A DNA stretch of 64,000 nucleotides from Fasciolopsis buskii (Eukaryota; Platyhelminthes; Trematoda; Plagiorchiida; Fasciolidae). The notes below the pieces were generated by a model, which was given only the letters and a program-made list of their open reading frames with translations, was not told where the DNA came from and ran no database searches. Each line of letters starts with the position of its first letter. Within the stretch, counting starts at the first letter, position 1. A program made the position numbers and the translations under genes. Of the stretch, positions 32,416 through 45,905 are shown piece by piece. The stretch covers positions 248,001 to 312,000 of the forward strand of contig LUCM01010405.1 in NCBI GenBank assembly GCA_008360955.1. The letters run 5' to 3'.

Positions 32416-33806
32416 ATAATTTTTTGTTTTGTTTTCTTTTATGTGCTGTTTGGTCTCGTGTAAAACGAACTTTTGTTAGTGAAAGTAGACTGGAACGATT
32501 GGTTAAGTTTATTCAGTTTTTTATTTGAATTACGGCCGACAATCAGTCTGAAAAAAATGACTAACTGCAGCAAAACCAATCGGATCAATTAAAAATTAAA
32601 TTGGTTTAAATACTGGTATCATTATCTTTATATCAAAAAGTCGCAGCTGAAAAATGTCTTGCTGTGCTAACCTCATAGAACGTAGCTGTTGGCTTTATCG
32701 AGGGTCATTCAAAAATTATCAGGCAATCTAATTTTGTTCAAATCAACTACGCGATTGCACAATCACCCAGTATTCGCAAATAACACTTGCAGTGTTGATA
32801 TTTAAATTTGCTGAAATTGCATGTTCTTCGTAAACATGACACTCTAAAAATAGCTAGTACAACAGCTGATCTAGTTGATTGTCCAGAGTCGACAGCGGTA
32901 CGTGAATCTTTTCTCAGCAAAATCGACTGATAACACCAGTGCATGCTGATAAACTAATTTTGTCTGCTGAGTCAGGACCAACGCTCAAAGATATAACTTG
33001 TCCGTTTCCTCCAATTTCCCATATCGATCAGTTAAAAATTTCGTGAATTGTTCCAGGTCTACACTATACGCTCTCGCACTTTAGATTCCACAACTTTCTC
33101 CAGAGCAGCAGTCACATCAAAATATTGCCAAACTTTAACAGGCTATATTTAGTCTACACCCTATCGAACCTGTAGTATTTGTCACAGGACTATCAACATG
33201 TCACAACGTAATGACCCCACCGAAAGGCGGATTAAGATCCCAATAAAAATGTCAGAAGTCCCCAGCTAATTAAGCTTCCAGAAAATCCATTCAAAATTTT
33301 TCGCGGGAATCTGCGCCGGAGAAGTAGTGTTTTCCACAGGTTGTAAAAGAAAACGGGTTGTCATTTGCTTTGATATCAAAATTCCAAAAGAACACAGGGG
33401 CTGTTTCATGATTTATTTTACGCTGGCTTTACTAACAATGTTAGAATAACTAACATTCGTCTGACTTAAACCATAGTTTCAATTCTTCCAGTCTCTGGGT
33501 AATGTAGTTTGTGAAAAGCATACAGTGTCAAACAAAGATTGATTGTTTATTACAGTTTCTTCCCACAGCGGTCACGCTTCGTTTAAGGATAATCAATTGA
33601 TGACGTGACTGCATGCTTAAAAACTTCATGATACTACCACACTGGATGAGCAAGACTATGGTTTGTACCACCTCAGTTGACAACATGAGATTACCTTTCA
33701 ACGGAGAGCTATATAAAATAAGGCCACAAAATGCTTGACCTTAGGAAGGTTGTCAAGACTGATACTGGTAATCGATTATGAAAGTTTATATGTGGGTGTT
33801 TACTAC
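32416..33806. other. No recognisable gene
   Basis: Ordinary AT-rich sequence. A 65-codon minus frame at 32747-32944 has no motif. Confidence 0.45.
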
Positions 33807-33991
33807 CTGCATCATTCCCAATAATATCCTTGCTTTTGAGATGTGTTCCCTGGTGGTTTGTGAAATGCTTCAAAAAAGTAACTAGGGAACTCAGCGGACC
33901 ACACTTTTCACTAATAATGAGACTGCAAAATGTACTAGGTGAATATATAAACTTTGGAATCAAGTCGAGCATGATGGATCTTCCACCGCAA
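33807..33991 (-). CDS. Weak candidate internal exon
   Basis: On the minus strand, an acceptor (GTACGTTCCTGTACAG) ends at 33992 and a donor (GATGCAG|GTAGTA) follows at 33806. Between them are one carry base, 61 open codons and one trailing base. Text includes MLDLIPKFIYSPSTFCSLII and FTNHQGTHLKSKDIIGNDA. The plus strand is also open across part of this interval, which weakens the case. Unrecognised. Confidence 0.25.
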
Positions 33992-36061
33992 CTGTACAGG
34001 AACGTACATATTTATATCATGTTCGCCTTATCAGGTGAGCTATGGGGCCACAATAAGGGGTTTTCGGGCAATAATTGTTAACTGAAATAACCGAGCATCT
34101 TTTGGCGTGGGCTCCCAGGACACATACAGTAAAACTGAGTAATCCATAGCCGTGCTTGGGTTTGAATCCTAACAAGGTATAAGACCTTTCACAATTCCAT
34201 CAGTTTTACATTCATCGAAATGTGGTCAGAATCATTTGATTTGGTTACTGAAAAATATTGCCGTTTCTTGATGCAAATTCGTTTGGATTTATATTTTTAC
34301 TGTCTTCGAAGCGGCCCCTTTTCGTTCATGTCTCAGTTTATTTCGTAGTCGTCATCTGACCTTTTAGCAACGCATTTTTGAGATTCAGATGCAAAGAATA
34401 TGCCAGAGTTAAGAGTAACTGTATTCAAGTTATGATCGCATCACTGTTACAGCTGGAGTAAAAACCTAAACGCTATTGGTTTCTATGATACACGTATTGA
34501 ACTGGTTTTAACATACAGCACCTCGAAACATATTCCATGAAATTTTCGCATTGCACTAACAACAAGATGAACTTACTCATAAGAACCAAAATGGTGACAG
34601 TTTTCCTTCCTGTTAAAGTCAGCATCATCTGGCTTATTATATCCGCATTTTCTGTTGCACTTTTCGTGCACTATTCACAATATCCATGATATCTGCTTCA
34701 TTTAAACGTGATATATTGCAGTTCTTTCTTGTTCGCATCACGATGGCCATCAAAGTTTAACTGAAACCAACTGCGTCCTTGTGATCCACCAGACTTTCTG
34801 AAACAGTCCAATGGCATTGTTGTGTTTGTGAATCCTATTCAGCAAACCCTACTATTGGGTAGTCCAACGGCCAATCCGGTTGAGCTGAATCTCATAGGAA
34901 CACAAAACAGCAAAATTTGATTTACCATTTAAAAAATCAACAGGTGGTGAGTGGAAGATCCAATCAATGCTAAAACATGATTAGCAGAGATACGTTCGCT
35001 TTCGGTGGCCGATGTTTTTGACCCATTCAATAGATTAGGATGACCGCTGAAATGAGTGTAAATTTTGTATCCTTCTAGGCTTCGCAAAATATTCGCAAAA
35101 TGTGGCCACAAGGGGAAGATGTAATAAAGAAGTAACGTTTTCTTTGCCGCAAGTAGACATTCTAAATGCAATTTGCTTACTATTATTATTTAAATAAAGT
35201 GGAAAATTAACTTTCTTATTGCGATCCCAGAAGACGGCGCTACTACGTGGAACGGAAAAAGTTACCTTCTGCTTGAACATCGTAGGTCTTAGTTACTACA
35301 ACCCCTGCCATGAAAATAGTCAACTACTAGATTCTGGCTTGCTGCCTTGACTTTTGGATCTGTAATACGGAACTAGAGGTATGCGTTGCGTAGCTGACTT
35401 CCTGTGCAGGTTGAAAACATCTTCAAGATACCATAGATTTACAGAATTTGCACGTGAACAGCTTATTCAGTGTTGGCTAATTTTCTTCGCTTTCACTCCG
35501 GAACACACTGCTGTCGGAAAGCATCGTCAGGATCGGTACACGTGCTTTTAGTAGGAAATGTTGATTGAGGTAGAAATTATGTTTTTCGTTCTGACAAAAA
35601 TATGCAGGGTAAATTTTACAAATATCCAAACATGCTTGTTGTCATCATGGCCACAGATACCAGCATTTCTTAGTAAACAACCAGAGTCTGAAACGGAGTC
35701 AAGGATTGCAATTTGCTATTGCGTGTTGTGCAAAGTAGTAACTTTCCTTCACAATTCAGACTTAAGATTTGGGTAGATTGCGGATTATATGACCAGATGT
35801 TTGGTTTCACCATAATTTTGAATCAGCAGTAATGCCTTCACCTTCTTCTGTCCATATGTACTTTCTGATCACTTTTTTCCCTTTTTCGGCCAGTTTCTTG
35901 TACTGCTACGTACATGAATGGCAGCATGCATTCCGCGCTCTGAAGCTGTGGTAAGATTATTATCATATAAATGGCGAAGTCGGTCAGCATTTCTGAATGC
36001 CCAGTCACGGATCCGTTAGTAGTACAAGCCCAATGTAACCTTAGAGAAGTGAATCATTTAG
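33992..36061. other. No supportable gene
   Basis: Holds the tRNA-like segment at 34101-34180 and overlapping minus frames at 34929-35280 that could be one frame-shifted reading, but no motif. Confidence 0.4.
34101..34180 (+). repeat. Degenerate tRNA-like sequence
   Basis: GCTTGGGTTTGAATCCTAAC contains a good B box (GGTTTGAATCC). The A-box side (TTTTGGCGTGGGCTCCC) is degraded. Probably a SINE remnant. Confidence 0.4.
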
Positions 36062-36194
36062 ATGTCATGTTATGAGGCGACTTTCATCGGTTTTCATTCC
36101 TCCTCCACCGTTGACATCAATCGTAAAAACAACGGTGCATTTAGATTTTTACCACTTACATCAGATACGGTTTTTGACAGTCATCAAATAAAGG
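36062..36194 (+). CDS. Weak candidate exon ending at GTGAGT
   Basis: The frame from ATG 36062 (after ATCATTTAG) is open for 44 codons plus one base to a strong donor, AAGG|GTGAGT, at 36195. Text includes EATFIGFHSSSTVDINRKNN and FRFLPLTSDTVFDSHQIK. The acceptor has a poor pyrimidine tract. Alternatively it is a first coding exon. Unrecognised. Confidence 0.25.
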
Positions 36195-38550
36195 GTGAGT
36201 TTTATAATAGTTATAATAGCAATTCAACTGTTGACCTAGCACATTTCATTAGTTGTACATTTCTGAGGCATACATACCATAACACAAGCTAACCATGTCT
36301 CCGTTTTCTATAAAACAATTTAAGAATAGTAGACCGCTGAATGGAGAAACAAGCATTTGGGAAGCGAACACTGTGTCTGTCATCAGCGATGGAATAACAA
36401 CAAAATTAATTTTTTTGGCGTAATCCTTGTCCACCATCTTATTCCTACATCCATAGCGCGTGGACCATCTGGAGTCAAAGATGACGAAGTCTATCTTGAA
36501 TGTTTTGCCTGCATTACGTTGGATGTGTCTGGGAAGTCTCTCCCATTCCTTGCAAAGATAAAATGTATGAAGCGATTGTCTGGATGTCATTCTTGCCTAT
36601 TGATGTATTCCTCACACACCAAGGCCTAGGAGACAAAACGATATTAAACGGACCAGGGATGCGGTTAGCAGGAACAGCAAGGGCGAAAAGCTGATTGGGG
36701 GGTTAAAACAACGTTTCATGTCGACTTTGTCGCCATGATAATTAGAACACACTAAGCACAGACGGATATGAATTAAAAGTAACTACAAATTTCACGCACC
36801 CAAAGTTACTGGATGTTCCACCGTACCGGGTCATAGGTGCAAGTCTCAGGTTGTTTCAGTAATATGGGTGTGTTTAGTGATTTTGGTAAAAAGAAAACAA
36901 CACGTACGAATTAACTGAACATGAACATCATCATAGAACTCATCAAGCACTGTGAACGCCTAATTCAATAGTCTAAAACCGTGGTAGCACTGTGCAAGCC
37001 TTTCACTCTTGTTAGAAAATGCTAACAATACAAATTCACCGTGACCGACCTGAGATGAGTACCCGAGGCCGACAACTGCAAGTTAGATTCCTTGGCTATT
37101 AAATAATCCAAACAGGCTCTCAAAGTTCTATCGAATAACAACACCACAAAACAAATTACTATCACTAGTTATCAGATTTTTCAGGCTAGAGACAACTGTT
37201 CATCAGATGATCACCCACCCAATGATGACGGCATGATGAATTCTTTGAAAATCGCATTTACTTTTGTACTACTATAACTGTCATGCACCAAAGCTTTGTA
37301 TAATCCCTTTTTATACTTTGGCATTCTGCAGACAGGCCGTCCATCACTTAGACGTTGATCACCTGATAATTAAAAAAACATTTGCAAACTCCAATGACGT
37401 ATGCGATTAATACATCATGTGGTATTGATGTTTGGCGATCCATGGAGAGACTGCCTAGTTGACTAGGCCGTTTGACTACCCGCCGTTCATCTCGTGTTCA
37501 CGTTCCAGTTAGGACGCGGTTGATATGCAATGCTGATATTTTCTAACAAGAAGCCGCTATATACGTTTTACGAACCGCATAAACAGCTGTTGCATTGATC
37601 GCTGATGTCAAATCATGAACCTCTCAAGAATGGCATTAAATTATTCCGTAAAAAAATTCGTCAAGAGGGGATTAAGTTATGGGCTTTGACTCAAATACTT
37701 GGATCTGACGGATGCCTTGTACATCCAAAATGTGCACAATAACAGTTTGGGCTTGTGATTTTCTGTTTTGACCAAAGAAAGAAGTACCTTGCGGTAGTTA
37801 AAGAACAGAAACTAATAGAAATCCTTACAGCAGCTTCATTTTGTCGCAAGCGACATTGAAGAAACTTGAGAAGTGCTCACAATCAACGTTGAAATTTTCT
37901 TTTGGGATAGCAAACGGTACCTCCTGATGATTGACCAACCAAAAACAAACTGCTTTAAGGCCCCATTTCATTGGAAACAGAAACAAGTAAAATGAACTAC
38001 TCAAACTCCAGCCACTTCTCCGGAAACGAAAAAGCACCAGAACAGTCACTAATGGCATTTCACATAACCGGTCATCCATGGTTTTGACGACGAACCAAAT
38101 GCTATGGGTAGCCCCGACCTCGTTAGTGAAACATTTGCTTCTGCAGTATCTCAACTACCATTATTTAAACAACTGCATATATTAATAGCTGAAACATGCG
38201 CAACAGAAATATGTCGACAAATCTCTGAAAAATCCACGTGGTCACGCTTCAACTACGGTTATCAAGCTAACAAATGGACTGGTCGCACTAGAATCTAATC
38301 TAAATCGTCGGAGAGCGTTCACGGGGAATGAATCTATGCAAGAATTGTATGATTATTCGGCAAAAGCCCTTTCTCGGTTAGGCAAAGGTAACCGTCAGAA
38401 AAAGCGACGAGCTCGCCATCCATGCCTTTCATTGATTTCATTGAAGTTCTAGTCCCAACCCAACAAAGGACTGCGCAAGCATAGAGCTAATTCAGAAGGA
38501 AAGAATATCACTCGCTTAGCTTTCCGCTATTGTTTGATGCTATACATCGC
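36195..38550. other. No supportable gene
   Basis: Overlapping open frames on both strands at 36249-36694 (113 codons minus, 90 plus) cannot both be real. A minus frame of 109 codons (37825-38154) has no motif. Confidence 0.4.
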
Positions 38551-38697
38551 TTACTAATAAGACAGTAATGTACGTCATTTTCACGAAGAGGGCCTCAGTC
38601 AACGAAGGGCTGCCAAGGGGAGAAGTTGACCCGCGTTGAGGGGGACTCGAACCTGCAACCTTCAAATCTAGACATTACAGCGTTATCCGCTTGACAG
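38551..38697 (-). repeat. tRNA-derived SINE-like repeat, family 1, copy 2
   Basis: Shares GTACGTCATTTTCACGAAGA, the GGGCTGCCAAGGGGA block and GTTATCCGCTTGAC with the other copies. On the minus strand the B box is GCAGGTTCGAGTCCCCC, a near-perfect match, and the A-box region is TGTCAAGCGGATAACG. This is the best preserved B box of the family in the window. Confidence 0.75.
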
Positions 38698-40046
38698 GCA
38701 GCAATATTTGCGATACTGGTCCCTTGCACATGAGAAAACTTTGAACCTTCATCGATTAGAGAAATAGACTACTAACGAAAAGGATTAGTCGAGCGGTCGG
38801 AATTAAAGAGCTTTTTATCTTCAATTATTGATATTGTTGATTACTCATCAAAAAACAAAGTGTATGGGTTGGTATCATCTCCTGAAAGCTTTCCTCACAT
38901 TATGACACTGGGATCCTTCAGTTTTTCCAGACACATTACGAACAGAAACTTGTACAGAGCCTCAAGGGGAGCGTCGCCGTCTCGGTAAGAAGTATTTTTA
39001 TTAATCAATCTAAAGTTTATACATCTGTGCTATTACAAACGGAATAAATAATGAATTAGTTGGCCTGTACATAACTATGCGTTGGATCTGCTGCTTTCAT
39101 TAAATCCTTGACTGCGTTTTTTGTTTTGTTACCATAATTATATTTAGAAGTGCCATGTACCGGTCATTTCTAGTTGAGAATCATATTTATTCATTCTAGA
39201 GGTGTGTGTCATAATTAGAATCGTAAACCTGTCCAATGTGTCCAGTGCCATTTCTATTTTACCTTATTTAATAAGATGCTACCATCAGCTTTTATAAAGA
39301 AAACTTTTTCTGAATATTCCGGTCGAATCCAAAGTTCTGAGACCTTTCTCAGTTTATTCTGGAATAATGACGCTTATTTGGCAACGAATCTTCGGAATCA
39401 TCAATTCCTGGAAATTAGATTTTGGTGGTAAAATCCTCTGCGAATAGGAAATTTACAAGGTGATTACTTAGGAAAACAGTGAATAAACGTGCCTGACGAA
39501 CAGTTGCGAACATAAAATCTTGTCTTCGGCCGGGCGGGGACATGATCTCTAACCACTTTGCGTACATACTGTTTACAAAAATTCCGGCTTTCTTCGTTTG
39601 TTCTCATAGTCATGATAGAACCAAAAGAAGTCAGGCAACTTGGTCTAGAGTGGATTGTTTATTAGTTTTCCCTTTTGGAGAAAATTAGACTGTACAAAGT
39701 TTATCACAGCCAGCAAACTACTAGTGTTTTTGATAAAAACAATTCTATGTGAATAGTTCAAATCCGAACCGGGGTTTTAACTCTGATGCACGAAGGAGTA
39801 TTATGAATAATTAAGCAACTTGAACCGACGTCTCACTTTTATTTCCGATAACAATTGATCGTACCTCTGGTGACTGACGGTAGATTTAAAAATTTTGGCA
39901 TACCGGTCCGGGAAGTAACGGATTGTGAACCGAGATTGAAGAATCCACACACAGACTCCAAAAAACCTACCTCTCATTGCAGTCCGCCTTTTCACCCCCT
40001 ACTCTTGAATTTCGGTGAACAAACAATCTTTTCAGTTTTAATTTAC
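38698..40046. other. No recognisable gene
   Basis: AT-rich. A possible degraded B box on the minus strand near 39760-39775. Nothing else. Confidence 0.4.
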
Positions 40047-40208
40047 CATGTGTCCCAGGAGGAAACCATCTGGATTTCTGTCGGCACAAAAGCATTGGGT
40101 TGCCATTAATCAGACGACATAAAATGTCACTCTTCAAAGTATGCACGTAAGTCACAATTTGAAGTCCACTCATTTGCGACGCATTAACAGCACTCAGATA
40201 GGCGTCAA
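40047..40208 (-). CDS. Candidate internal exon, unrecognised protein
   Basis: On the minus strand, a branch-like CTAAC and pyrimidine tract end in CTGTGTTTACAG at 40209. The exon has 2 carry bases, 53 open codons and 1 trailing base before ACATG|GTAAAT at 40046. Text includes DAYLSAVNASQMSGLQIVTY and LCRLINGNPMLLCRQKSRWF, then PPGTH. The acceptor is strong and the donor moderate. The plus strand is partly open here too. No family recognised. Confidence 0.3.
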
Positions 40209-40536
40209 CTGTAAACACAGTTAGGCATGGTGTACCAGAATTTTGCACTATTTTAAGTGTTTATTTACAATATTCCCGTCTATTGGAAGGTAATTTTTAT
40301 TTCCTCTTAGCAGCTACTTTGTTTTTTAAAGTTTAACATAATTCTGCAGTTCACTTATTCAATTTTTTATGTGGAAAAGAACGATCGATATTTATAAAGA
40401 AAAGAATTAACAAAATGACGACCTAGTGGTCAGCTTCTTTACTTGACAACCGTCACTATGTGAATCGCATCGCTCTTCCTGAAAGTAATGTGCACTGTAG
40501 TTTTTTATCAAAAAAAAACAAAAGAAATAATAGAAG
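40209..40536. other. No recognisable gene
   Basis: AT-rich, with an A9 run near 40509. Confidence 0.45.
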
Positions 40537-40713
40537 GAAGATGCAGCTTTTTATTGTGAATGATATAATATTAATAACACAGCGTTGTTGGTAGATGTAA
40601 TGCGCCAACCAAAGCTGTGTTATTAATATTATATCATTCACAATAAAAACCAATACATGGCGCATCGATTTTTCGATACACTCCTTACGTCGTTTGGTCC
40701 GAAGATGCAGCTT
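40537..40713 (-). mobile_element. Fold-back element, family A, copy 2, with 13-bp flanking repeats
   Basis: GAAGATGCAGCTT occurs at 40537-40549 and again at 40701-40713, as expected of a target-site duplication. The insert contains a perfect 36-bp stem (40548-40583 with 40614-40649, GAATGATATAATATTAATAA...) around a 30-nt loop. It then has a segment complementary to the GGACCAA.CGACGTA..TCGAAAAA end of copy 1 (11.95 kb). Read on the minus strand it begins at CGGACCAAACGACG and ends in CACAATAAAAA, an A-rich tail. A 13-bp duplication plus A-rich end fits LINE-mediated retroposition. No coding capacity. Confidence 0.7.
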
Positions 40714-43700
40714 CTTTAATAACCAGTAAGCAGAGCTACGACTGGGATAAGTTGGTTGAGACGAATGGAAACATGTCATGTTGAAGACTTAATTACGAAG
40801 TGCTGACAATGTGCACGTTCCTTTATCATGATAGTTAAAATGCACGTGTTTTGCACTTGAAATGTCTATGCAAAGTGATCCGACGGATTTGTCCTTTTCA
40901 AAAGTAATAACTTACAATATTACACAAGTCACTTTCTTAATATATGGCTCAACATTTTACTCCTGTATACCTCGATCATTTACTGATTAGATCGCACTCA
41001 TACAAACATGTTAGCATCAGTTTGTGGCGAAACCAATTATAATGGTGACTCAATTCTGCTCACTATTGCTTTATATAATATATACGTCCATCCGGCCAGA
41101 TTCATCGAACAAGCAACTTAAAAAGCATCGGCGCCTGCTAATATGAATCAGTTCCGTATAATTCGGTTTATCGCCTGCAGAATTAAAAATTCCGTTAGTG
41201 TTAATTAGCGAAATCATATACATAAGTAAAAAACACCATAATATTTCTTAAGTAGGTGACAGTAGCAATAAGGCTATTGCAACCGACATCAAATTAGAAT
41301 AATTACCCTTGTCTTGTTTTGGTCCGGGGGAAGTTGATCAATGGTCTCTAGCCTGAAATATCCACCATAACCGTCCGTCGCAGCTCTGCTTGTAGGCCAC
41401 AGAAGGACTAGTGTTAGCATATGGTCGATTCAGTGTTTGTCATAGCAAGCTGAATGGGAGTGCCTTAATCAAAATGAATCATACACTGCTCATCGGCTAA
41501 TTTCCTGCATCCGTAGTATTCATTGTCTTAAGGATCTTTGAAATAGCTGCTACAACGATCTTCAGAGAAAAAAATAGAAAAGCTAACGTGACCGGAAACC
41601 CGATAAGCCTGAACACTGACACAACCAAACCAATATGGCAGCCAACAGTATAAACACCACAGACTCAAAGATCTAACTTCTAAAGGTAAATGATGGCAGC
41701 ATTGGTCTTTGCATGTTTTTTGAAGCCAACTCAGCTTCTAATAGAAAAAGTTGGTTAAATATTGATGATGCCACAGCACATGCAGTCAGACCCATAATGC
41801 CGTTCGACGATTATACGGACTGTAGGTCTAATACGATTTCACATATCCTACAAAGCTGTATCGGGTTTTATGGAAGCCCCAGGCCTGGATATTCACTGGC
41901 CACTGCTGGTAGAAGCATATAATGCAAGGTTTCTTTAGAAGAACGTAATGCAGCAATCCCTGTAGAAGAAAAATTAAACGACTGATTAGTTCGGAGAACC
42001 TAAGGCAATAGTTAAAGTATAAGACCGACATTAATCACCACGACAAAAATTGTCTCATCGGCTAACATTTAATCTGGTTGGTTTCCCCGAAACCACTGTA
42101 AATGACTAAAATGAACAATAATCATCCACTCACTTTTTGATGAGTTGTTTTGAAAAAGTAAATTCTTTAAAACCACGATAACCTAAGGCCCCTGAGCTGC
42201 CTTTTTTTCTGACTGCACTCATCAGATAACTTCTTTACCATATCCACCATCCTCTTAGAAACTTTACCGTGGTCGGCTAAAATTCACCTTTCGAAATCAC
42301 CCCATCACCCCCTTTTGGTTGCGGGAAGCTCGCGCTTGAGTGAACACGTGCTGCTCTCATTGTCAAATCGTGATTTGTTCCCCATCTCTTTTTTTCAGAA
42401 ACTGTTTCTTGCTATTAGCGAGTAATTTGCTGGAGAGTGATAAGACCCTGCACGTCCTATTTCGGAATAGTTGACTGATCTTCTTACGGATAAGAAAAAG
42501 TTTAAAACTTTCATGACAGCGCTAAAGAAGCTTACATTAGACAATTGGTTTGTGAATTACTCTAATCAAATTAAATTCGTTATACAGCTTCCAACAAAGC
42601 ATCTAAACTAGTTAGGCCAGTTGCATTTTGTGTCTGACTTACATATCAACCATCCAAATAGGGTTATCACAAATAACTAATTTGTGATTAATATTCACTA
42701 GCGCTCGTTATGCGAAACCCACTCTCCACGCTTGTTACTGAAATCAAATCTGCCCATGTGCATTTCGTTTCATGAAAAGCAGGGATAGTTTACACGATTT
42801 TATTCAGTATTTATAGGGACGATTTTGGACACGGCGATACAAATAATCTATCTTGATAACTAATCATTGCGTCTAAATAAAAGCCAGGTGTTCTAGTACA
42901 AACAAGTAAAAATATACCACTGCCGTGGTCACACTTGATACTGTCAATTTATTTGCAAATGTTGCACTCTGTATGGGAATGTTAACGATCGGGATGATGC
43001 ATGCATTGGTGTTGCTTTCTATAGACGAAAACTTGACAGTTTTCTGATTGTTTTCTCGATCGGTCAGGTAAGTGAAAATGTAGCATCATTTGCTACTTCC
43101 TACTCGGCGTAGTCAAATCTAACAATTGTAAACTTCATAAAAATCAAACTTCGGCAGCTGCAAACTGTTATCCTATTCTACGAGCCTAAACATACTAGGT
43201 ACTACAATGGCGTATTGCATAAACTGGCCAAATAATATTTGTTCCCGTCACTTTGGGAAGAGTTCATGGAAAATTGAAGCCTACATTTGAAGGCGGTAAC
43301 TGTGATAGCAGAACTCAAAAAGCTTTTTTCTTCCAGTAATTTCTAACTGTTCTCAAAGGATATACTCAATGAAGTATTCACCCAATGCACATTACCCGTT
43401 TGAAAATAGCGGATGCAAATCCTGCCACTACCAATCACAGTCTCCATTTGGCAGCGCACAGATAGGCGCTAATTTCGTCCTGAAAAAGATTAACCTCGTC
43501 ATTTTACCAGCAAGAAAGAAATCAAGGGTAAAAAGATTAAAAATAATGTTAACACCGACCGAAAACTGTTGTTGATACTGGCCACGATGTTTGTTTGCTT
43601 TTGGTTTTAACCTCAGTGTTCGTTATTTAGTTGGCATATATTTCGATAGCGTTGGAAGCACACTTGCTGATAAAATCCTAACGACCAACTTTGAAACCAC

Positions 43701-44812
43701 TGTGATCAAAACTTCAAGCCCAGCTATCACGACTCCATAAATACCAACTGAAGTAGCTGAACACATTCTGGTTTACCTTCGGATAGGTTACTGGGCAAAA
43801 CTAATTGAAATCCTTGTTTTTTTAAAATGCTTTTCCCCAGCGTCGTCCTATTATTTACTCCATTTCGCATGCTATTCCCATCACTAACCGGATTGGTAAG
43901 TCTTGGACAGTTACGTTACTATTCCAAAAGGGATAAAGGGATAATAACTGATGGCCAACACTGGAGAATTCGCTTGGATGTACGCCTCAATGGTTTTCCT
44001 CAAGTAAGCATCTCGCCGATAGATTTTTCGTTTTGTCCACGTTCAAGTCGAAATAGTGTCGCGTTGTTCCGTTCATGCGCATCTCGTCAGCCTAACAGAA
44101 CGCTTTTCCGAACTGGATAACTGACATGAAGGTTTGAATCAGCTGAAAGCTTTTTCTAAAATAGTAGTTTTTTTAATTTCAAGATTACTGTGCTTTTGTT
44201 TCTTTTTAATTCATTGCTTTTCAGTTATCCGAATTGGTACGCTTTAATTGACCTTTTCCTTCCCCCAATGCTCGCTTCTCAACAACTTATTTTGTTTCCC
44301 ACACGGACCACTATTCCCAAGGGAAGTCAGGGAAAAAAGGGGAACGGTTCTTCAACTACTCAGAATGTCATGTGTACCTGACCTTAGTGGTTTCTAGACC
44401 ACAATTTTGTCCAGTGTTTGCCAGATGTTCGTTTTTAAATTATTATTCACGATAGTCGCATGTACTGACCGAGAGAATGAACGGCTGGAGCTTTAAGTCA
44501 CGAGGTTACAAAAATACAATCATTTTGGACCGAAAACCTTTACAGTAAGAAGAATGGAAATGTAGAAATTAAGCAGTACTTATGTTCTTTCCATTTCTAA
44601 TTTACATAACGTACATACATAAATATGCACAAAGCCATCGATCAATTATCCAACTTCTTCCTAGTTACTTTGTCTAACAATCGATTTCCATTAGCGACCA
44701 ATTAAAAGAGCAAGCTTCCTCCCATTTCCATGAAATTCGTCAAATCAATAACACATAAATTAGAGATTAGAAGACCGCAAATGGAAAATAATTTTCCCAC
44801 TAGACTAGACTG
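40714..44812. other. No recognisable gene
   Basis: About 4 kb without a recognised gene or repeat family. Frames at 41713-42031, 43369-43575 and 43827-44381 are ordinary in length and lack motifs. Confidence 0.45.
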
Positions 44813-45226
44813 TCAAGAGAAACAAAGCGGGTAGTGAATTTGAGCACGTTTGACAGTGTCATTCGTGCATGTATCACCCGCACTTTCGTTTGACACTGTG
44901 ATATCATTTCTTTTTTTATTTGTATTAATGAAACGCCAATGTATAACACCTTTCAGAAAGAGGTGTTCGGCAGACTGAGAACTACCGAGCAAAAAAATTG
45001 ACATACAACGTGAGAGCTGTAACCCGCAAGCTTTCAAAAAACGGGGAAATTTGATCACAGAAAGTACATGGCCGCTTAAAGCCTCCTCAAACATTCTTGA
45101 ATCACTAATGCGATATACAACCTTGTCTTCAAAACGGTATGCATTTGCTTCGTTTCTTTCTCTTAAACAAGTATAAAACGTCAAACTATGGCTAATGTTG
45201 GATGTATTTATAAATCTACATATCAC
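44813..45226 (-). CDS. Weak candidate coding region, 137 codons
   Basis: A minus-strand frame with an ATG start, ending TGA at 44813. Text includes RERNEANAYRFEDKVVYRIS, MFEEALSGHVLSVIKFPRFL and SNESAGDTCTNDTVKRAQIH. An acceptor-like TTTTATACTTGTTTAAG lies inside it, so the real exon could start there. The protein-like look is the main argument. A frame of this length is expected about once by chance here. Unrecognised. Confidence 0.25.
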   Translation of the reverse strand: MICRFINTSNISHSLTFYTCLRERNEANAYRFEDKVVYRISDSRMFEEALSGHVLSVIKFPRFLKACGLQLSRCMSIFLLGSSQSAEHLFLKGVIHWRFINTNKKRNDITVSNESAGDTCTNDTVKRAQIHYPLCFS

Positions 45227-45834
45227 CTTTAGTGAAATTCATATCCGGGGAGTCAAAAAATCCTAAATGAGATGACACTTTGTTAACTGTTTCTTTTGTG
45301 TAGAATCAAGGTATAGCGGAAGAGTAAAAAGGATCACTAAAGAAAACCACGGACTGCCTAAAAGTTAGACAGCCTCAAACTGTCTTGGATGCTCATGATC
45401 TGGGTTGAAATAAGCAGACATTTCGTAACTGACATTATTGCTTTTCTCTAAACTGTCCCTGTAATAAGTACCACATTACTAGGTCACAATCTGCACGTGA
45501 TATAAACGCTTCAGGTATTTGTTGTCCAACAGTGTACCATTAGTCCAAACGAATCAATAATTCAAAACGCTAAACAGAGAGTGAATGATTACGGTAGGCA
45601 ATTTCTGAAACATGCAAAACCCGTTAGTTTTGCTTGACAGATCTGTTTCCTTCGTAATGAGAGAATTCAACTGGTTAAAAAAATAAGCCTCTGGTCGTAA
45701 TAACCCGTGAATGACGCTGATGGTAGATGTTCAGTGGAAGTGTTTTCCAGTAAAGAAGGTGGCAGGTCATCATGAGCGTATAATATTGGATGATTGTTTA
45801 GTTGGTTGATTCATTTATTCACCCATTCATTAAC
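45227..45834. other. No recognisable gene
   Basis: Stop-dense AT-rich sequence. Confidence 0.45.
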
Positions 45835-45905
45835 TGGAGTTGACCAAGCGGCCAACCTCTGGGTATCTCAATGTGAGACTCATGAGTTCGAATTCTTCCA
45901 CCAAC
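45835..45905 (+). repeat. tRNA-like sequence (SINE head), family 3
   Basis: GGAGTTGACCAAGCGGCCAA provides an A box and ATGAGTTCGAATTCTTCCAC a nearly perfect B box (GTTCGAATTC). The tail CCAACCAACC and following AGAATCAAGTGAATTG are likely SINE body. No closed acceptor stem. Confidence 0.6.

Noticed and set aside
36249..36694. Opposing 113-codon minus and 90-codon plus frames
   Set aside because: Both strands are open in the same interval, neither has motifs or convincing splice sites, and at most one could be real.
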